A DNA stretch of 64,000 nt from JAKFYM01 sp964416595 (GCA_964416595.1 CAYQES010000013.1:7498-71497); one strand, 5' to 3'. Positions 1 through 9,284 are shown, counted from the first letter of the stretch. Made by a program: numbers and translations. Notes: a model not told the origin generated them from the sequence alone.

Positions 1-648
1 GCTCTGCTGCCGGCGCCACTGGGCGATTTTGGCGTGATTGCCGGAAAGCAGCACCTCGGGCACAGCTAGCCCCCTAAAAACTGGGGGTCTAGTGTACTGG
101 GGGTACTCCAGGAGGCCGTCCGTAAAACTCTCCCCCTTGGCGCTCTCTTCATTGCCCAGGGCCCCGGGTAAAAGACGCATCAAGCCGTCGATCAAGGCCA
201 AAGCGGGGATCTCCCCCCCACTCAGCACAAAATCCCCGAGGGAGATTTCTTCGTCCACGCATTCTTGGATAAAGCGCTCATCCACCCCTTCATAGCGGCC
301 ACAAACCAAGATCAGCCTGCTCTGACCAGGCATTTCTTTAGCCCAAGTTTCGAGTAAAGCCTGTTTCAGTGGCTGGCCTTGGGGAGAAAAGAGAAGCGTT
401 CGGGCGGGTAAAGGAGAACGTTCCTTGGCTGCTTGCCAAGCGGCGTAGAGCGGCTCACAGCGCATCACCATGCCGGCTCCGCCCCCATAGGGCTGATCAT
501 CCACGGTGCGATGCTTATCTTGGGTAAAATCCCGGATCTGGATCAGGTTTACTTTTACGAGGCCCGATTCCACAGCCCGGCCCAAGATGCTTTCCTGGAG
601 CACGTTCGTGAAGATCTGGGGAAAAAGGGTAAGGATATCGAATTCCAC
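1..648 (-). CDS. trmD: tRNA (guanine37-N1)-methyltransferase, C-terminus cut by window edge
   Basis: Transfers a methyl group from S-adenosylmethionine to G37 of tRNAs, preventing +1 frameshifts. The visible 216 codons contain the SPOUT-fold signatures GGGAGMVM, CGRYEGVDERF, EISLGDFVLSGGE and PEVLLSGNHAKI, so the knot and SAM-binding part are complete and only the C-terminal tail is outside the window. I chose a GTG start at 648 (V-E-F-D-I-L-T-L-F-P), the normal N-terminus of the family. A TTG lies 12 codons upstream, and neither has a strong ribosome site. It follows khpA by 51 bases; rimM, which normally sits between these two genes, is missing here. Confidence 0.93.
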   Translation of the reverse strand, partial: MEFDILTLFPQIFTNVLQESILGRAVESGLVKVNLIQIRDFTQDKHRTVDDQPYGGGAGMVMRCEPLYAAWQAAKERSPLPARTLLFSPQGQPLKQALLETWAKEMPGQSRLILVCGRYEGVDERFIQECVDEEISLGDFVLSGGEIPALALIDGLMRLLPGALGNEESAKGESFTDGLLEYPQYTRPPVFRGLAVPEVLLSGNHAKIAQWRRQQS

Positions 649-699
649 AGCAAGGTAGTTAGGGGGAAACGGCTCTGGATGCAAGGCGAAAAAGAGAGA

Positions 700-951
700 T
701 TACTCGATGATCTCGAGCACAGTGCGTTTTTTCAGTTTCGTGGAGGCACCATTCAGGATGGTGCGCATGGCCCGGGCGGTGCGGCCTTGTTTGCCGATCA
801 CTTTTCCTAAGTCTTCTTTGGCCACTTTGAGTTCGAGCACGGTGGTTTGCTCGCCGTCGATATGCTTCACGTGCACTTGGTCAGGGTAATCCACCAAGGC
901 TTTGGAAATGTACTCCACTAATTCTCTAAGTTCTTCCGACGCGGATTTCAT
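700..951 (-). CDS. khpA: KH-domain RNA-binding protein KhpA
   Basis: A small (83 aa) single KH-domain RNA-binding protein of the KhpA/YlqC family. The RNA-binding GxxG loop is visible as GKVIGKQGRTARA near residues 51-63, preceded by the beta strand TTVLELKVAKED. KhpA typically pairs with KhpB/Jag and affects cell envelope growth and translation in other bacteria. It sits between rpsP (upstream) and trmD (downstream) on the same strand, the usual ribosome-maturation operon order. Confidence 0.9.
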   Translation of the reverse strand: MKSASEELRELVEYISKALVDYPDQVHVKHIDGEQTTVLELKVAKEDLGKVIGKQGRTARAMRTILNGASTKLKKRTVLEIIE

Positions 952-1040
952 GTTCCTCCCTGATCTTCAGCTCAACGATGCAGGCAATCCTAGCCCGCAA
1001 ATAACAACGCATCACTACAGGATCGGGTAACTATACTTAT

Positions 1041-1283
1041 TTAGTTTGAACTGGATTTTACGAGTTGTACAACGGTTTCTGTGGGTTGGGCGCCTTTGGC
1101 CAACCATGCTTTGTAGGCTTCAGCGTTGTACTTAATCTTCTCTTTCGCTTCTTTTATAGAAGGATTGTACGTACCAATTTTTTCCAACACGGCACCGTCA
1201 CGCTTCTTGTTCTCATCTACGGCCACGATATGAAAAAAGGCCGCGTTCTTTTTGCCTCTGCGGGACAGACGAATTTTAACCAT
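1041..1283 (-). CDS. rpsP: 30S ribosomal protein S16
   Basis: Ribosomal protein S16 of 80 aa, a 5'-domain assembly protein of the small subunit. It begins MVKIRLSRRGKKN and contains the family pattern I-V-A-V-D-x-x-K-K-R-D-G and the I-G-T-Y-N-P strand, and its length is normal. A TTAGGAGTGTTTG ribosome site lies directly upstream on the minus strand. It heads the rpsP-khpA-trmD operon. The 180 bases upstream separate it from a divergent cupin-like gene and should hold both promoters. Confidence 0.95.
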   Translation of the reverse strand: MVKIRLSRRGKKNAAFFHIVAVDENKKRDGAVLEKIGTYNPSIKEAKEKIKYNAEAYKAWLAKGAQPTETVVQLVKSSSN

Positions 1284-1464
1284 GAATCAAACACTCCTAA
1301 AGGGTACAGTTGAAGACATAGGGTATAAACGGGAAGACAGGCCGGGAGCAAGGGAAAATCGGGCAAGACCCCATAAAATCAAGCGGTTTTGTCAGAAATA
1401 GAGCAAAAAATGCCTCCGACACTTCTGTATTATTAGAGTATAGCCTTAGGATAAGGGGAATCAT

Positions 1465-2142
1465 TTGGGCCACAAAAATCTCTATACAGGGAAACTCATC
1501 GAATCTGTGCGGGATAGCATCCAAGACCTCTATGACGAACACATTTCCGACCAAGAATTCATTAGGCAGATACAGGAAAGATATCAGCGATTTGACCTCG
1601 TGAAAGAATTTTCACCTTTTTTCCCCAGGCTTACGGGCGAAATGACTTTGCCCCTCTACAAAGAGAAGATCAAACCCAGCACGAAAAAGAAAAATATAAA
1701 GTTGCAACTATTTTCTCTCGGCGCAAACTCGGTCCACGCGCCCCACGCCCACCTGGATCTAGTTTCCATACAAACTGTACTCTCCGGGGAAATATACATG
1801 TGCGAATATACGATTTTGGAGCAATCTCCTTCCGCATTCCGCTTGAACTTAGATTATGCCGGCCCTGTAAGTAAAGGTGCCCATTCCTTCGCTACCCCAA
1901 AAACTGCACATTGGTTTGGAGCCATGGGAAAGCCGGCCATCCTCCTGAATTTGAATATTACCGGGGCTTATAAAGAAACCCATACTATTTCCGAAATGGA
2001 TCCCGACGCCATGGGCGAAAGCCGCATCTATTTGGATCCAACTTTACCCATAGGTAAAATTAGTACGGCACGGGTAATCACCAGAGCGGCGGCCGACGAA
2101 AAATTTTCCAAGCGAAGCCCACAAAGCCTTTTTGAAGGTTAA
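1465..2142 (+). CDS. Cupin-like protein of unknown function
   Basis: Product of 225 aa. I chose the TTG start at 1465 because AAGGGGA lies five bases upstream. The centre (about residues 85-160) looks like a cupin barrel: a H-A-P-H-A-H metal-type motif, a G-E-I-Y strand, and a later T-A-H-W-F-G segment that could supply the third histidine. The N-terminal 80 residues are helical and charged. No signal peptide is seen, so it is probably cytoplasmic. It is followed 20 bases later by a small membrane protein and an HTTM-like membrane protein, which suggests a three-gene unit. The enzyme activity, if any, is unknown; a dioxygenase or sensor role is only a possibility. Confidence 0.6.
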   Translation: MGHKNLYTGKLIESVRDSIQDLYDEHISDQEFIRQIQERYQRFDLVKEFSPFFPRLTGEMTLPLYKEKIKPSTKKKNIKLQLFSLGANSVHAPHAHLDLVSIQTVLSGEIYMCEYTILEQSPSAFRLNLDYAGPVSKGAHSFATPKTAHWFGAMGKPAILLNLNITGAYKETHTISEMDPDAMGESRIYLDPTLPIGKISTARVITRAAADEKFSKRSPQSLFEG

Positions 2143-2162
2143 AGCGATAGACCGGCAAGACA

Positions 2163-2318
2163 ATGAAAAAAGCCTTCCGACAGCAAAAACTAAAACGCTA
2201 TATTTTCTTTGGATTTCTGGTCTACGTGGGCTTAGCCATTTATTTCGAGCACACCATCAAGACAAGTGAAGTTTTCCCGCTCTTTTCCTGGTCGCTATTT
2301 TCTGTGATCCCGTCATGA
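2163..2318 (+). CDS. Small single-pass membrane protein (51 aa)
   Basis: A short gene whose product begins MKKAFRQQKLKRYIFFGF, has one hydrophobic segment (about residues 13-28) and ends with an F-P-L-F-S-W-S-L-F-S-V-I-P segment. Its stop codon overlaps the start of the following membrane-protein gene in an ATGA, a strong sign of translational coupling. Small proteins with a similar F-x-x-F-S-W-x-L-F segment are, to my recollection, found beside HTTM-type proteins, so it may be a subunit of a two-component membrane enzyme. Its function is unknown. Confidence 0.65.
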   Translation: MKKAFRQQKLKRYIFFGFLVYVGLAIYFEHTIKTSEVFPLFSWSLFSVIPS

Positions 2319-3205
2319 AGTATTTGCGCTTTTATTTTTTGCCACCACCTCCAAGTTCCGCTTCTACTTTTTTGCGCCTAAACCAGACTTTTTCTTCGCT
2401 GTCGTTTCGCCTGCGAATCTTTTACGGCATTATTTTTTTCCAGTTCTTAGGTTTCTTCGGCCGCCGCTCAAAATGGTTGCAACTGGAAAATTTGGATCAT
2501 CCTCAATGGCCTGTATTCTGGGTGAACGACCTAGGCATCCAAGCCTCGGTGTGGATTATTTTAGGAATTTTTTTGTTTGGATCTCTATTCGCACTGTGTT
2601 CTCCCTTCTCTCGAACCGCACGAGGGCTAGCTTTTCTCGGCTATCTGTTGAGCGCCGCTTTCCTTTATTCTACTCGCTCCATTGGCCATAGCCATCACGC
2701 TCTAATCTGGTGTGCCTTTGTTTTTTTGTTCCTTCCCTCTTGGAAAGTTTCTCCATCCCGCTACAAGAAATACCGAGCGCTCACCATCTTTTGGGCAGCG
2801 CAAGCACTTATCTTATTATTTTACTCGTTAGCCGGATTCTGGAAGATCTACTGGGCCTTTTGGGCCATGGCAGCGGGTAAACCCCATTCCTTTTCTCTCG
2901 ACGCCTTAGCCCGACACCTCCAAGCTAAACTGGTAGATACAAACTTCTCTACTCCGCTTGGAGATTTCATCATGCAATATCCCTCTATCGGATTTCCCCT
3001 CTATCTTGGAACTATTTTGCTGGAGCTGCTCAGCCTATGGTTCGCTTTTCAGCGACGTTACTTGCGGCTCTGGGGCGTATTACTTCTAGGATTTCATCTA
3101 GGCGTCTACCTTATGATGGGCATCGGATTTTTAGGTGCATCCTATATATGCATTTATCTCTTTATGCTCTCGCCCTGGGTAACGAAAATCCAACTGAAAA
3201 TCTGA
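2315..3205 (+). CDS. Polytopic membrane protein, HTTM-like
   Basis: Integral membrane protein of 296 aa with about eight hydrophobic segments. The segment Y-S-L-A-G-F-W-K-I near residue 170 and the overall topology resemble HTTM proteins (the bacterial relatives of vitamin K-dependent gamma-carboxylase). I cannot confirm the family from sequence alone. The start ATG overlaps the stop of the 51-aa membrane protein upstream, so the two are probably made together. The gene ends three bases before the convergent ffh gene, with no obvious terminator between them. Confidence 0.55.
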   Translation: MKYLRFYFLPPPPSSASTFLRLNQTFSSLSFRLRIFYGIIFFQFLGFFGRRSKWLQLENLDHPQWPVFWVNDLGIQASVWIILGIFLFGSLFALCSPFSRTARGLAFLGYLLSAAFLYSTRSIGHSHHALIWCAFVFLFLPSWKVSPSRYKKYRALTIFWAAQALILLFYSLAGFWKIYWAFWAMAAGKPHSFSLDALARHLQAKLVDTNFSTPLGDFIMQYPSIGFPLYLGTILLELLSLWFAFQRRYLRLWGVLLLGFHLGVYLMMGIGFLGASYICIYLFMLSPWVTKIQLKI

Positions 3206-3207
3206 AC

Positions 3208-4536
3208 CTATAGCTTCATCATTTTCTTAAACAAACCCATCTTCGCCATCTGCTGCATCATGCGTTGGGCATCTTCAAACTTGGTGATGAGCCGATTTAC
3301 GTCGGAAACCTGGGTGCCGCTGCCCTTGGCGATCCGGAGGCGCCGGTTGCCGTTAAGCACTTTGTGGTTGCGGCGTTCACCTTTGGTCATGGAAAGGATA
3401 ATCGCCTCGGTTTTTTTCATTTCCGCTTCGGCGTTCACGCCCTGCATTTGCTCCATGAGCTTGTTGCCTCCTGGAAGCATTTTTAAAATGCCTTCCATGG
3501 AACCCATTTTTTTCATCATGCGCATCTGGCTTAAAAAATCATCCAAGCTGAACTGGCCCTTGCCCATTTTGTTCATGCTATCCCGGGCTTCCTCCTCGGA
3601 AATGGCTTCCTGGGCTTTTTCCACGAGAGTAAGCACATCACCCATATCGAGGATGCGGCTCGCGAGGCGATCGGGATAAAAAAGTTCTAGGGCGGAAACG
3701 CCTTCACCCACGCCCATGAAAAGAATCGGCAGGCCCGTGAGAAATTTAATCGAAAGGGCGGCGCCGCCCCGGGCATCGCCATCGAGCTTGGTGAGGATCA
3801 CGCCGGAGAGCGGAGTTTTTTGGTGGAAGGCTTGGGCCACGTTCACGGCATCCTGGCCTGTCATGGAATCGGCCACAAAGATGGTGGCGTAAGGATCCAG
3901 GGCCTCACGCACCTCGCCGATCTCGAGCATCAATTCCTCGTCGATCGCGAGGCGCCCGGCGGTATCCACGATCACCACATCGGCCACCCGTTTTTTGGCC
4001 TCCTCCATGGCTTCACGTACAATTTTTGTGAGGCTTTTCGTGAGATCGCTTTCGAAAAATTCAAGGTCTGCTTGTTTGGCTAGAATTCTTAGCTGTTCTT
4101 TCGCGGCTGGGCGGCGAGGATCGCAGGGCACGAGAAGAACTTTCTTCTTCTCTTTCTTTTTGTAATAGAGCCCGAGTTTCGCGGCGGTAGTGGTTTTTCC
4201 GGATCCTTGCAAACCTACCAATAAAATGGGCACGGGAGGCGCGGCCTTTAAAGCAAAGCCTTCGCTCTCTTTTCCGCCTAAAAATTTTACGAGGGCATCA
4301 TAAACAATTTTTACAAACTGTTGGCCGGGAGAAACGCTCTTTAAAAGCTCTTGCCCGATGGCTTCCCGCTGCACTTGCTCCAAAAATTCTTTCACCACTT
4401 TGAAGTGCACATCCGCCTCGAGCAGGGCCCGCCGGATTTCTTTCATGGCCTCCTGCAGGCTCTCTTCGGTGATACGGCTGCCTTTTCCGAGATTGCGGAT
4501 AGGGGTGAGGATGCGCTCGCGTAGGGAATCAAACAT
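3208..4536 (-). CDS. ffh: Signal recognition particle GTPase Ffh
   Basis: The protein subunit of the signal recognition particle, which binds signal sequences and 4.5S RNA and docks with FtsY to deliver nascent membrane proteins. The order is an N domain (M-F-D-S-L-R-E-R start), a G domain with the P-loop G-L-Q-G-S-G-K-T-T, D-T-A-G-R-L and T-K-L-D-G-D motifs, then a methionine-rich M domain with L-P-G-G-N. The start chosen is ATG 4536 (442 aa), the normal family N-terminus; a TTG 24 bases further upstream is in frame but less likely. Confidence 0.95.
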   Translation of the reverse strand: MFDSLRERILTPIRNLGKGSRITEESLQEAMKEIRRALLEADVHFKVVKEFLEQVQREAIGQELLKSVSPGQQFVKIVYDALVKFLGGKESEGFALKAAPPVPILLVGLQGSGKTTTAAKLGLYYKKKEKKKVLLVPCDPRRPAAKEQLRILAKQADLEFFESDLTKSLTKIVREAMEEAKKRVADVVIVDTAGRLAIDEELMLEIGEVREALDPYATIFVADSMTGQDAVNVAQAFHQKTPLSGVILTKLDGDARGGAALSIKFLTGLPILFMGVGEGVSALELFYPDRLASRILDMGDVLTLVEKAQEAISEEEARDSMNKMGKGQFSLDDFLSQMRMMKKMGSMEGILKMLPGGNKLMEQMQGVNAEAEMKKTEAIILSMTKGERRNHKVLNGNRRLRIAKGSGTQVSDVNRLITKFEDAQRMMQQMAKMGLFKKMMKL

Positions 4537-4652
4537 GCTCGGGACAATAGCGAAACCCAAAGGATTTCGCTAGGTTTGGAGCCCCACAAAAGCGTGAATT
4601 CTTGGGGATTTTCCTTAATTTTTGACCAAAAAAGACCGATATAGAGTGTAGG

Positions 4653-6257
4653 ATGAAATCGATAAGAAAATCAAAGCTTTGGCTAGTAGCAGTGGCAGCC
4701 TTTTGGGCTCTTTCTGTAGCCGTAGGGAAGGCGGAGAGCGATCCTTGCCTGGAAAGCTTTACGAAAGATTTCGAGATACCCGTGGGCGGCTCTACTCTGC
4801 AAAAAATTGATTCCAAGGATGCCTGCAAAATTAATTACAATAACGGCCGCCTCGCGGATCACAACCGACGCCAAGGCACTCTTCCAAAATTGAAAATAGA
4901 CGGCGAAGAGAAAACACTTCCACCAAAATTAGGAGATTGTGAGCTCTCTCTTACGGCCACAAAAATGGCCTATGAGGCTCTCTTAAAAAGTAGACGAACT
5001 GTCTGCTCCCGCACTTCCGCCCAACTGACGCTCCACCAAGCTTGCATCCAAGAGCCCAACAAAAACTGCGAGCAAAAATTTAAAGATTTAGTTTCTCTCT
5101 ACCAGGAAAATAACCGCTACACCGAAGAGGCAGTGCATGCCACTCGCAATTTCCTGGAAAACTTCCCTAAGCAAAACCAAGATGCAATAGATAAATATCG
5201 CCTAGATCTGCAGCAGCTTGAAAAGGCGGCCCTCGAGCGTAATAACTCTGCGGCGCAAATAAAAGGCGGTTTCCCCGATCACAACACCTACCTTTCCCAA
5301 TTAAAATCTTCCGTGTCTAAATCCGAAGGCCCTTTGATCGCTGAGCAAAAACAAGCAAAAGCCACCGTGGATCTTTTTTTGAAAAAAACGAATGATTTTC
5401 TTTCTCAAGAAAAATCCGAGAACAATGAAAAAGTAGCTGAGTTCCAAAAAAATCTGAACGGCCTCGATAATAGCTCTCTCACCGACGGCAACAACTACTC
5501 TGTGGGTGATATCGGTGGTGGTGGCAACAGCACTCCTCCTTCTACTGCCGGTGGCAAAGCCCTGGCCGGTTTAAGTCTCGGCGCCACAGCTCTCGGCACT
5601 TCAGCTCTAGGAAGTTCTGGCGGCAGCTCTGAAATGCCCAGCACCACGGAAACAGAAATGCCCACTCCCTCTCCGCGCACACCGCCCTCCACTCCCCTCG
5701 CCTCTAGCCATCCCACTCTACCCACAGAGATTCCCACTCCTGTAGCTCCTTTAGCAGAAGAAAAAGATCTGTCTCCAGCGGTCAAAACCGAAACTCCTCT
5801 CTTAGCAGCTACTGCCAAAGAAGAGAAAAAACCAGAAACTCGCAATCCCGCCTCTCCCGCTTCCAATCCAAGCTCTACCAAAGAAGAAAGCCTACAAGCT
5901 TTCCAAGGCGATCTGGGCGCGCCTCCTCCCAAGGCCAAAAAGAAAACGGGAGACAATGGCATGGGCGAAGTAACGGCCCTATTAGATAAAATGAAAAGCC
6001 TCTTTCTAATGGACGGTGGTGCACTCCCGGGTGGCCCCCAGGGTGGACCAAACCTCAATCTTCCGCCGATGCCGGAAATGGGAGAGAATAGTTACAGCGG
6101 CCAGATGCCTTTAAATGGGGATTGGACTCCAGAACAGCAGGGCGAAGAAGCAAGTTTAGACGCAGAGGTTTCCCTCTTTTTACGGGTGCACTCCAAACAC
6201 CAAAATTGTGCGAAGCGGGGTTTGGTTCGTTTGACCGGGGAGAAATTTTCCCCATGA
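4653..6257 (+). CDS. Secreted low-complexity protein, array member 1
   Basis: Exported protein of 534 aa and unknown function, first of five consecutive genes of the same design. Residues 1-28 form a Sec signal peptide (basic start, V-A-V-A-A-F-W-A-L core). About residues 70-270 are helical and charged with several cysteines. About 285-425 are Gly/Ser/Pro/Thr-rich linker, and a segment with E-E-S-L-Q-A-F-Q-G-D-L follows. Near residue 507 comes the shared C-terminal motif S-L-F-L-R-V, then H-Q-N-C-A-K-R-G-L. The TGA stop overlaps an ATG, but the next gene more likely starts further on at a better ribosome site. The hydrophilic linker and cysteines suit a periplasmic or surface location. Confidence 0.8.
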   Translation: MKSIRKSKLWLVAVAAFWALSVAVGKAESDPCLESFTKDFEIPVGGSTLQKIDSKDACKINYNNGRLADHNRRQGTLPKLKIDGEEKTLPPKLGDCELSLTATKMAYEALLKSRRTVCSRTSAQLTLHQACIQEPNKNCEQKFKDLVSLYQENNRYTEEAVHATRNFLENFPKQNQDAIDKYRLDLQQLEKAALERNNSAAQIKGGFPDHNTYLSQLKSSVSKSEGPLIAEQKQAKATVDLFLKKTNDFLSQEKSENNEKVAEFQKNLNGLDNSSLTDGNNYSVGDIGGGGNSTPPSTAGGKALAGLSLGATALGTSALGSSGGSSEMPSTTETEMPTPSPRTPPSTPLASSHPTLPTEIPTPVAPLAEEKDLSPAVKTETPLLAATAKEEKKPETRNPASPASNPSSTKEESLQAFQGDLGAPPPKAKKKTGDNGMGEVTALLDKMKSLFLMDGGALPGGPQGGPNLNLPPMPEMGENSYSGQMPLNGDWTPEQQGEEASLDAEVSLFLRVHSKHQNCAKRGLVRLTGEKFSP

Positions 6258-6346
6258 AAATAAGGCACCAAAGGAAATCCGGAATTTGGACGATAGAGCT
6301 ACAGGTGCCCCGTTTCTTGCGGGAGTCAGGGCATCGGGGGGAACGT

Positions 6347-7894
6347 ATGCGATTTTCTAAAATAATAGTTATAGGAATGCTTTTCTTTTTTCCCGTGGTC
6401 GCTTTTTCACAAGGAAGTTGTAAGGGGGAAATGACGGCGGCCACTTGTGCGGTTGCTTGCATGCCTCGGGGGGCTACGGCGGAGAACTTAGAAGATTACC
6501 GAAACGCCCGCAGAAGATGCGCTAAAAGCGATGTCACAAAAATTGACAAACAAACTTGTAGGGAAAGTCTGGGGAAGATTTATCGGGTAGCTAAAGATCT
6601 TAACGATATGGTGATCACGGGTTGCCAAAAATATATCCCCGTGGTGAATCAGCCCAGCGTAAGAGATTGTTTAACCAAATTAAAAGCAAGCGACCAAGCT
6701 AGTTGCGCCAATGAAGCCTTGGAAAAACTCCGTCCCATACAAACAGCAATCAAGGAATTTAAAGCCAAACTAAAAGAGTTTAAAGTGGTACTCAACGAAG
6801 CGCAGGAAAAAGGCATCAATACTTCAACAGAAACAGCCGAAAAAATAGAAGAGATGGAAAAGGTACCTGAAAAATACAGCTGGACGCCTCATCCTGCCGC
6901 TCAAGAATTTAATCAAGGCACTATATCTGGAGCAGAAGCATTCCATAATGGCCAAAAAGCACAAGACGCCTACCAAATGATCCAATCCTTCCGACAAAAG
7001 TTTGGTAATTCAGAGCAATACTCTAATGTAACCGCAGCTTCTTACGAACAAAAATTCCAGCCGATCCAACAATCCTGGGAACAAATGGATTCTGTGCAAA
7101 GTCCTATGTTGAAAGAGCAATTTCAAAATTACCTCAATGCGGAAGAACTAAAACTCGCCGCCAGCTTGCAAGACAACCAACTCACAGAACTCAATATTCA
7201 AACCGAAGAGTTCATCAAAATTAACGACAACACCATCAAAAACCTGGGCCCTCTCGCGGGCTTAGCCAATGGCGGAAAAGGCGACGCCGCTGCTGGAGAA
7301 AATAGTGGTATGTCTGGTCTTACTTCGGATACGCCGATGTCTGATCTCACAAAAGCCAACTCCTCCGAATACAAACTGAACGATGGCTCAGGATCATCTA
7401 GTTTTTCTGGCAAAAGTGGCAGTACCGGAATAGATCCCAGCAAAGGTGATGTGGCCGCAAAAGGCGCTGGCACCGAAGGTTCCCGATCCTTGGCTTCGCA
7501 AAAATCCTTGAAAGATGCCTTACGAAAAAAATACGGAAGCGCTGCCGAGGAAATGGAAGCTTCCATGGCCAATACGGAAGGTAGTGCTGGCGCTACTGGA
7601 GCTAGTGAAAAAGAAAAAGTGCTTGGAAAAGGCGGCCAGCCTTTGGCTTTAGCTGGTGGCGCTGAATCTCTTTTATCTAGCTTCACGAATGATCTAGGTG
7701 AAAGTTTTGGCTTGGAAGGCTCTTCTACCGATGCCTCTATCCAAGAAATGCTGGGCGAATTGGGTGGCTCACAAACCACTCTCAGCAATGATATTGGCCC
7801 AACCGATGGCCCCTCACTCTTTTTGCGGGTGCGGGAATACCACGGCCGCTGCGTGAAGCGGGGCTGCGTGGTGCAAGGGAAGGGCAATATCTAG
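6347..7894 (+). CDS. Secreted low-complexity protein, array member 2
   Basis: Exported protein of 515 aa and unknown function. I set the start at ATG 6347 because a GGGGGGAACGT ribosome site precedes it and a clean signal peptide follows (MRFSKIIVIGMLFFFPVVAF, cleavage near S-Q-G). An in-frame ATG at 6254 overlapping the previous stop would add 31 residues before the signal peptide and is less likely. The cysteine-containing N-terminal part is followed by a long helical segment, a Gly/Ser/Ala-rich linker from about residue 300, and the shared C-terminal motif near residue 490 (S-L-F-L-R-V, then G-R-C-V-K-R-G-C). It is almost contiguous with member 3. Confidence 0.8.
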   Translation: MRFSKIIVIGMLFFFPVVAFSQGSCKGEMTAATCAVACMPRGATAENLEDYRNARRRCAKSDVTKIDKQTCRESLGKIYRVAKDLNDMVITGCQKYIPVVNQPSVRDCLTKLKASDQASCANEALEKLRPIQTAIKEFKAKLKEFKVVLNEAQEKGINTSTETAEKIEEMEKVPEKYSWTPHPAAQEFNQGTISGAEAFHNGQKAQDAYQMIQSFRQKFGNSEQYSNVTAASYEQKFQPIQQSWEQMDSVQSPMLKEQFQNYLNAEELKLAASLQDNQLTELNIQTEEFIKINDNTIKNLGPLAGLANGGKGDAAAGENSGMSGLTSDTPMSDLTKANSSEYKLNDGSGSSSFSGKSGSTGIDPSKGDVAAKGAGTEGSRSLASQKSLKDALRKKYGSAAEEMEASMANTEGSAGATGASEKEKVLGKGGQPLALAGGAESLLSSFTNDLGESFGLEGSSTDASIQEMLGELGGSQTTLSNDIGPTDGPSLFLRVREYHGRCVKRGCVVQGKGNI

Positions 7895-7895
7895 T

Positions 7896-9284
7896 ATGCA
7901 TATGCGGAAGATTTTTTTCTTACTAGTTCTTGCCTTAGCGCTGCCACTCGATGGGCTTAGTAGTGGTGTGGATGAGCTTTGTTCGGCGGCGGGATGGGTG
8001 CCGGGGTATAATAGAAAAGAAAAAATAGATTGTAATAATGAACCGCTCTGTCACAACCACTTAATGCTACTACTGAACAAAAATGAAAAATACGTACAAA
8101 AAGCTAAAGAGGCCTGTAGCAAAAGCCAAGAGGCAGTGAATGGCTTAAGTAATATCACTCAACAATCGAGCTTTACGAATTTACAACAAATTGTGCTCCA
8201 AGGAAAAGCCAGTATTGAAAATCTCCAGTCGCAAAACGCGCAACTCCTAAAGGAAATTCCAGCCGATGCGATGGGGAATATAGCAAAAGCTAAAGAATTA
8301 GCAAAAAAGCAGCCGAAGGTTTTAGCTCATGTAAAACAAATCGAGCAAAGATATAAGGGTGCTAAAGAAAACAATAAATACACTGCGCAAATTGCTAGCG
8401 AATATCCGAAGATTAAACAGTCTGGCATAGCTCAGCCTCAAGCCCGAGCCTTGGATCGCAATGGCGACTTCATCAAATCTTTATTGGCCGACAAAGAAAA
8501 ATACGCTGCGGCCGCTAGTGAGCTCGCCGCCATAGAAACAAAACTAGCCCAGCAAAGTAGCAATCTTGGCAACCCAACCCCCGGTAGCAGCGGCGGAGGT
8601 TTCGATCCTCTTTCCCTCTTGCCCTTAGCAGGCCCGCTACTTGGTCTCATGAATTCCCCCGAAACTCCCAAGTCCGGCTTAAGCAGCCCTAATTCTTCAG
8701 AACCTGAGCCGCTGCCCTCCACGGATCTTACGGATAAAACTTTACCGTCCACCAATCTCGCTGACTCTAAACACGACGACAATAAAAATCCTACTAGCCC
8801 TGATAGCTCGCTCCCGAGCGCAACAAATCCTATTTATGCAGATGCTTTTACAGGCGCCGATCCCAAAGACGATGCACTTCCAAAGCTCTCCTCCCTTTCT
8901 GAAAGCTCCGGCAAATTTGGCGCAAGCAACGCAAATGGCACGGGTTACAGCAAGGGCAATGAAAAAGCTGAAGAGAAACGTAACCCTGCTGCAACGGAAG
9001 AGGCTTTACAAGGCATCAACCTGAGTGGCGGCGGTGCGGGCTTTCAAGCTAATGCGGGCGGAGCACCCAGTGCAGATGGCCCCATGGCGGAATTGCTGCA
9101 AAATATGGAAAGCTCTCTGGAGAATTCGAGCCTGCCAGAACAAGTGCAAGCGGATGCGGCGGCTCTGGATCCCGATGCTCTCTTTGTGCGAGTGCGGGCT
9201 TGTTATATGCGTGCCGCTCGTAAGGGCCTTGTGCTGGATAGCTTGCGCAGTAGTCGCATTGAAGAGACCGAGGGGCAACTCTAA
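7896..9284 (+). CDS. Secreted low-complexity protein, array member 3
   Basis: Exported protein of 462 aa and unknown function, starting one base after the stop of member 2. Start is ATG 7896 or the ATG two codons later (MRKIFFLLVLALALPLDG signal peptide). Residues of about 20-65 carry four cysteines, followed by a helical region, a Ser/Pro/Asp/Thr-rich linker (about 225-350), then a T-E-E-A-L-Q-G-I-N-L segment like those of members 1 and 4. The C-terminal motif is A-L-F-V-R-V near residue 428, with A-A-R-K-G-L following. A separate promoter appears to lie after it, so members 1-3 may form one transcript. Confidence 0.8.
   Translation: MHMRKIFFLLVLALALPLDGLSSGVDELCSAAGWVPGYNRKEKIDCNNEPLCHNHLMLLLNKNEKYVQKAKEACSKSQEAVNGLSNITQQSSFTNLQQIVLQGKASIENLQSQNAQLLKEIPADAMGNIAKAKELAKKQPKVLAHVKQIEQRYKGAKENNKYTAQIASEYPKIKQSGIAQPQARALDRNGDFIKSLLADKEKYAAAASELAAIETKLAQQSSNLGNPTPGSSGGGFDPLSLLPLAGPLLGLMNSPETPKSGLSSPNSSEPEPLPSTDLTDKTLPSTNLADSKHDDNKNPTSPDSSLPSATNPIYADAFTGADPKDDALPKLSSLSESSGKFGASNANGTGYSKGNEKAEEKRNPAATEEALQGINLSGGGAGFQANAGGAPSADGPMAELLQNMESSLENSSLPEQVQADAAALDPDALFVRVRACYMRAARKGLVLDSLRSSRIEETEGQL

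Noticed and set aside
433..810. Plus-strand 125-codon frame near the left edge
   Set aside because: Overlaps trmD and khpA on the other strand, both firmly identified.
5495..6058. A 187-codon open frame on the minus strand inside array member 1
   Set aside because: Pro/Gly/Ser-rich product is the reverse reading of the low-complexity linker; no ribosome site. Similar shadows exist behind members 2-5.
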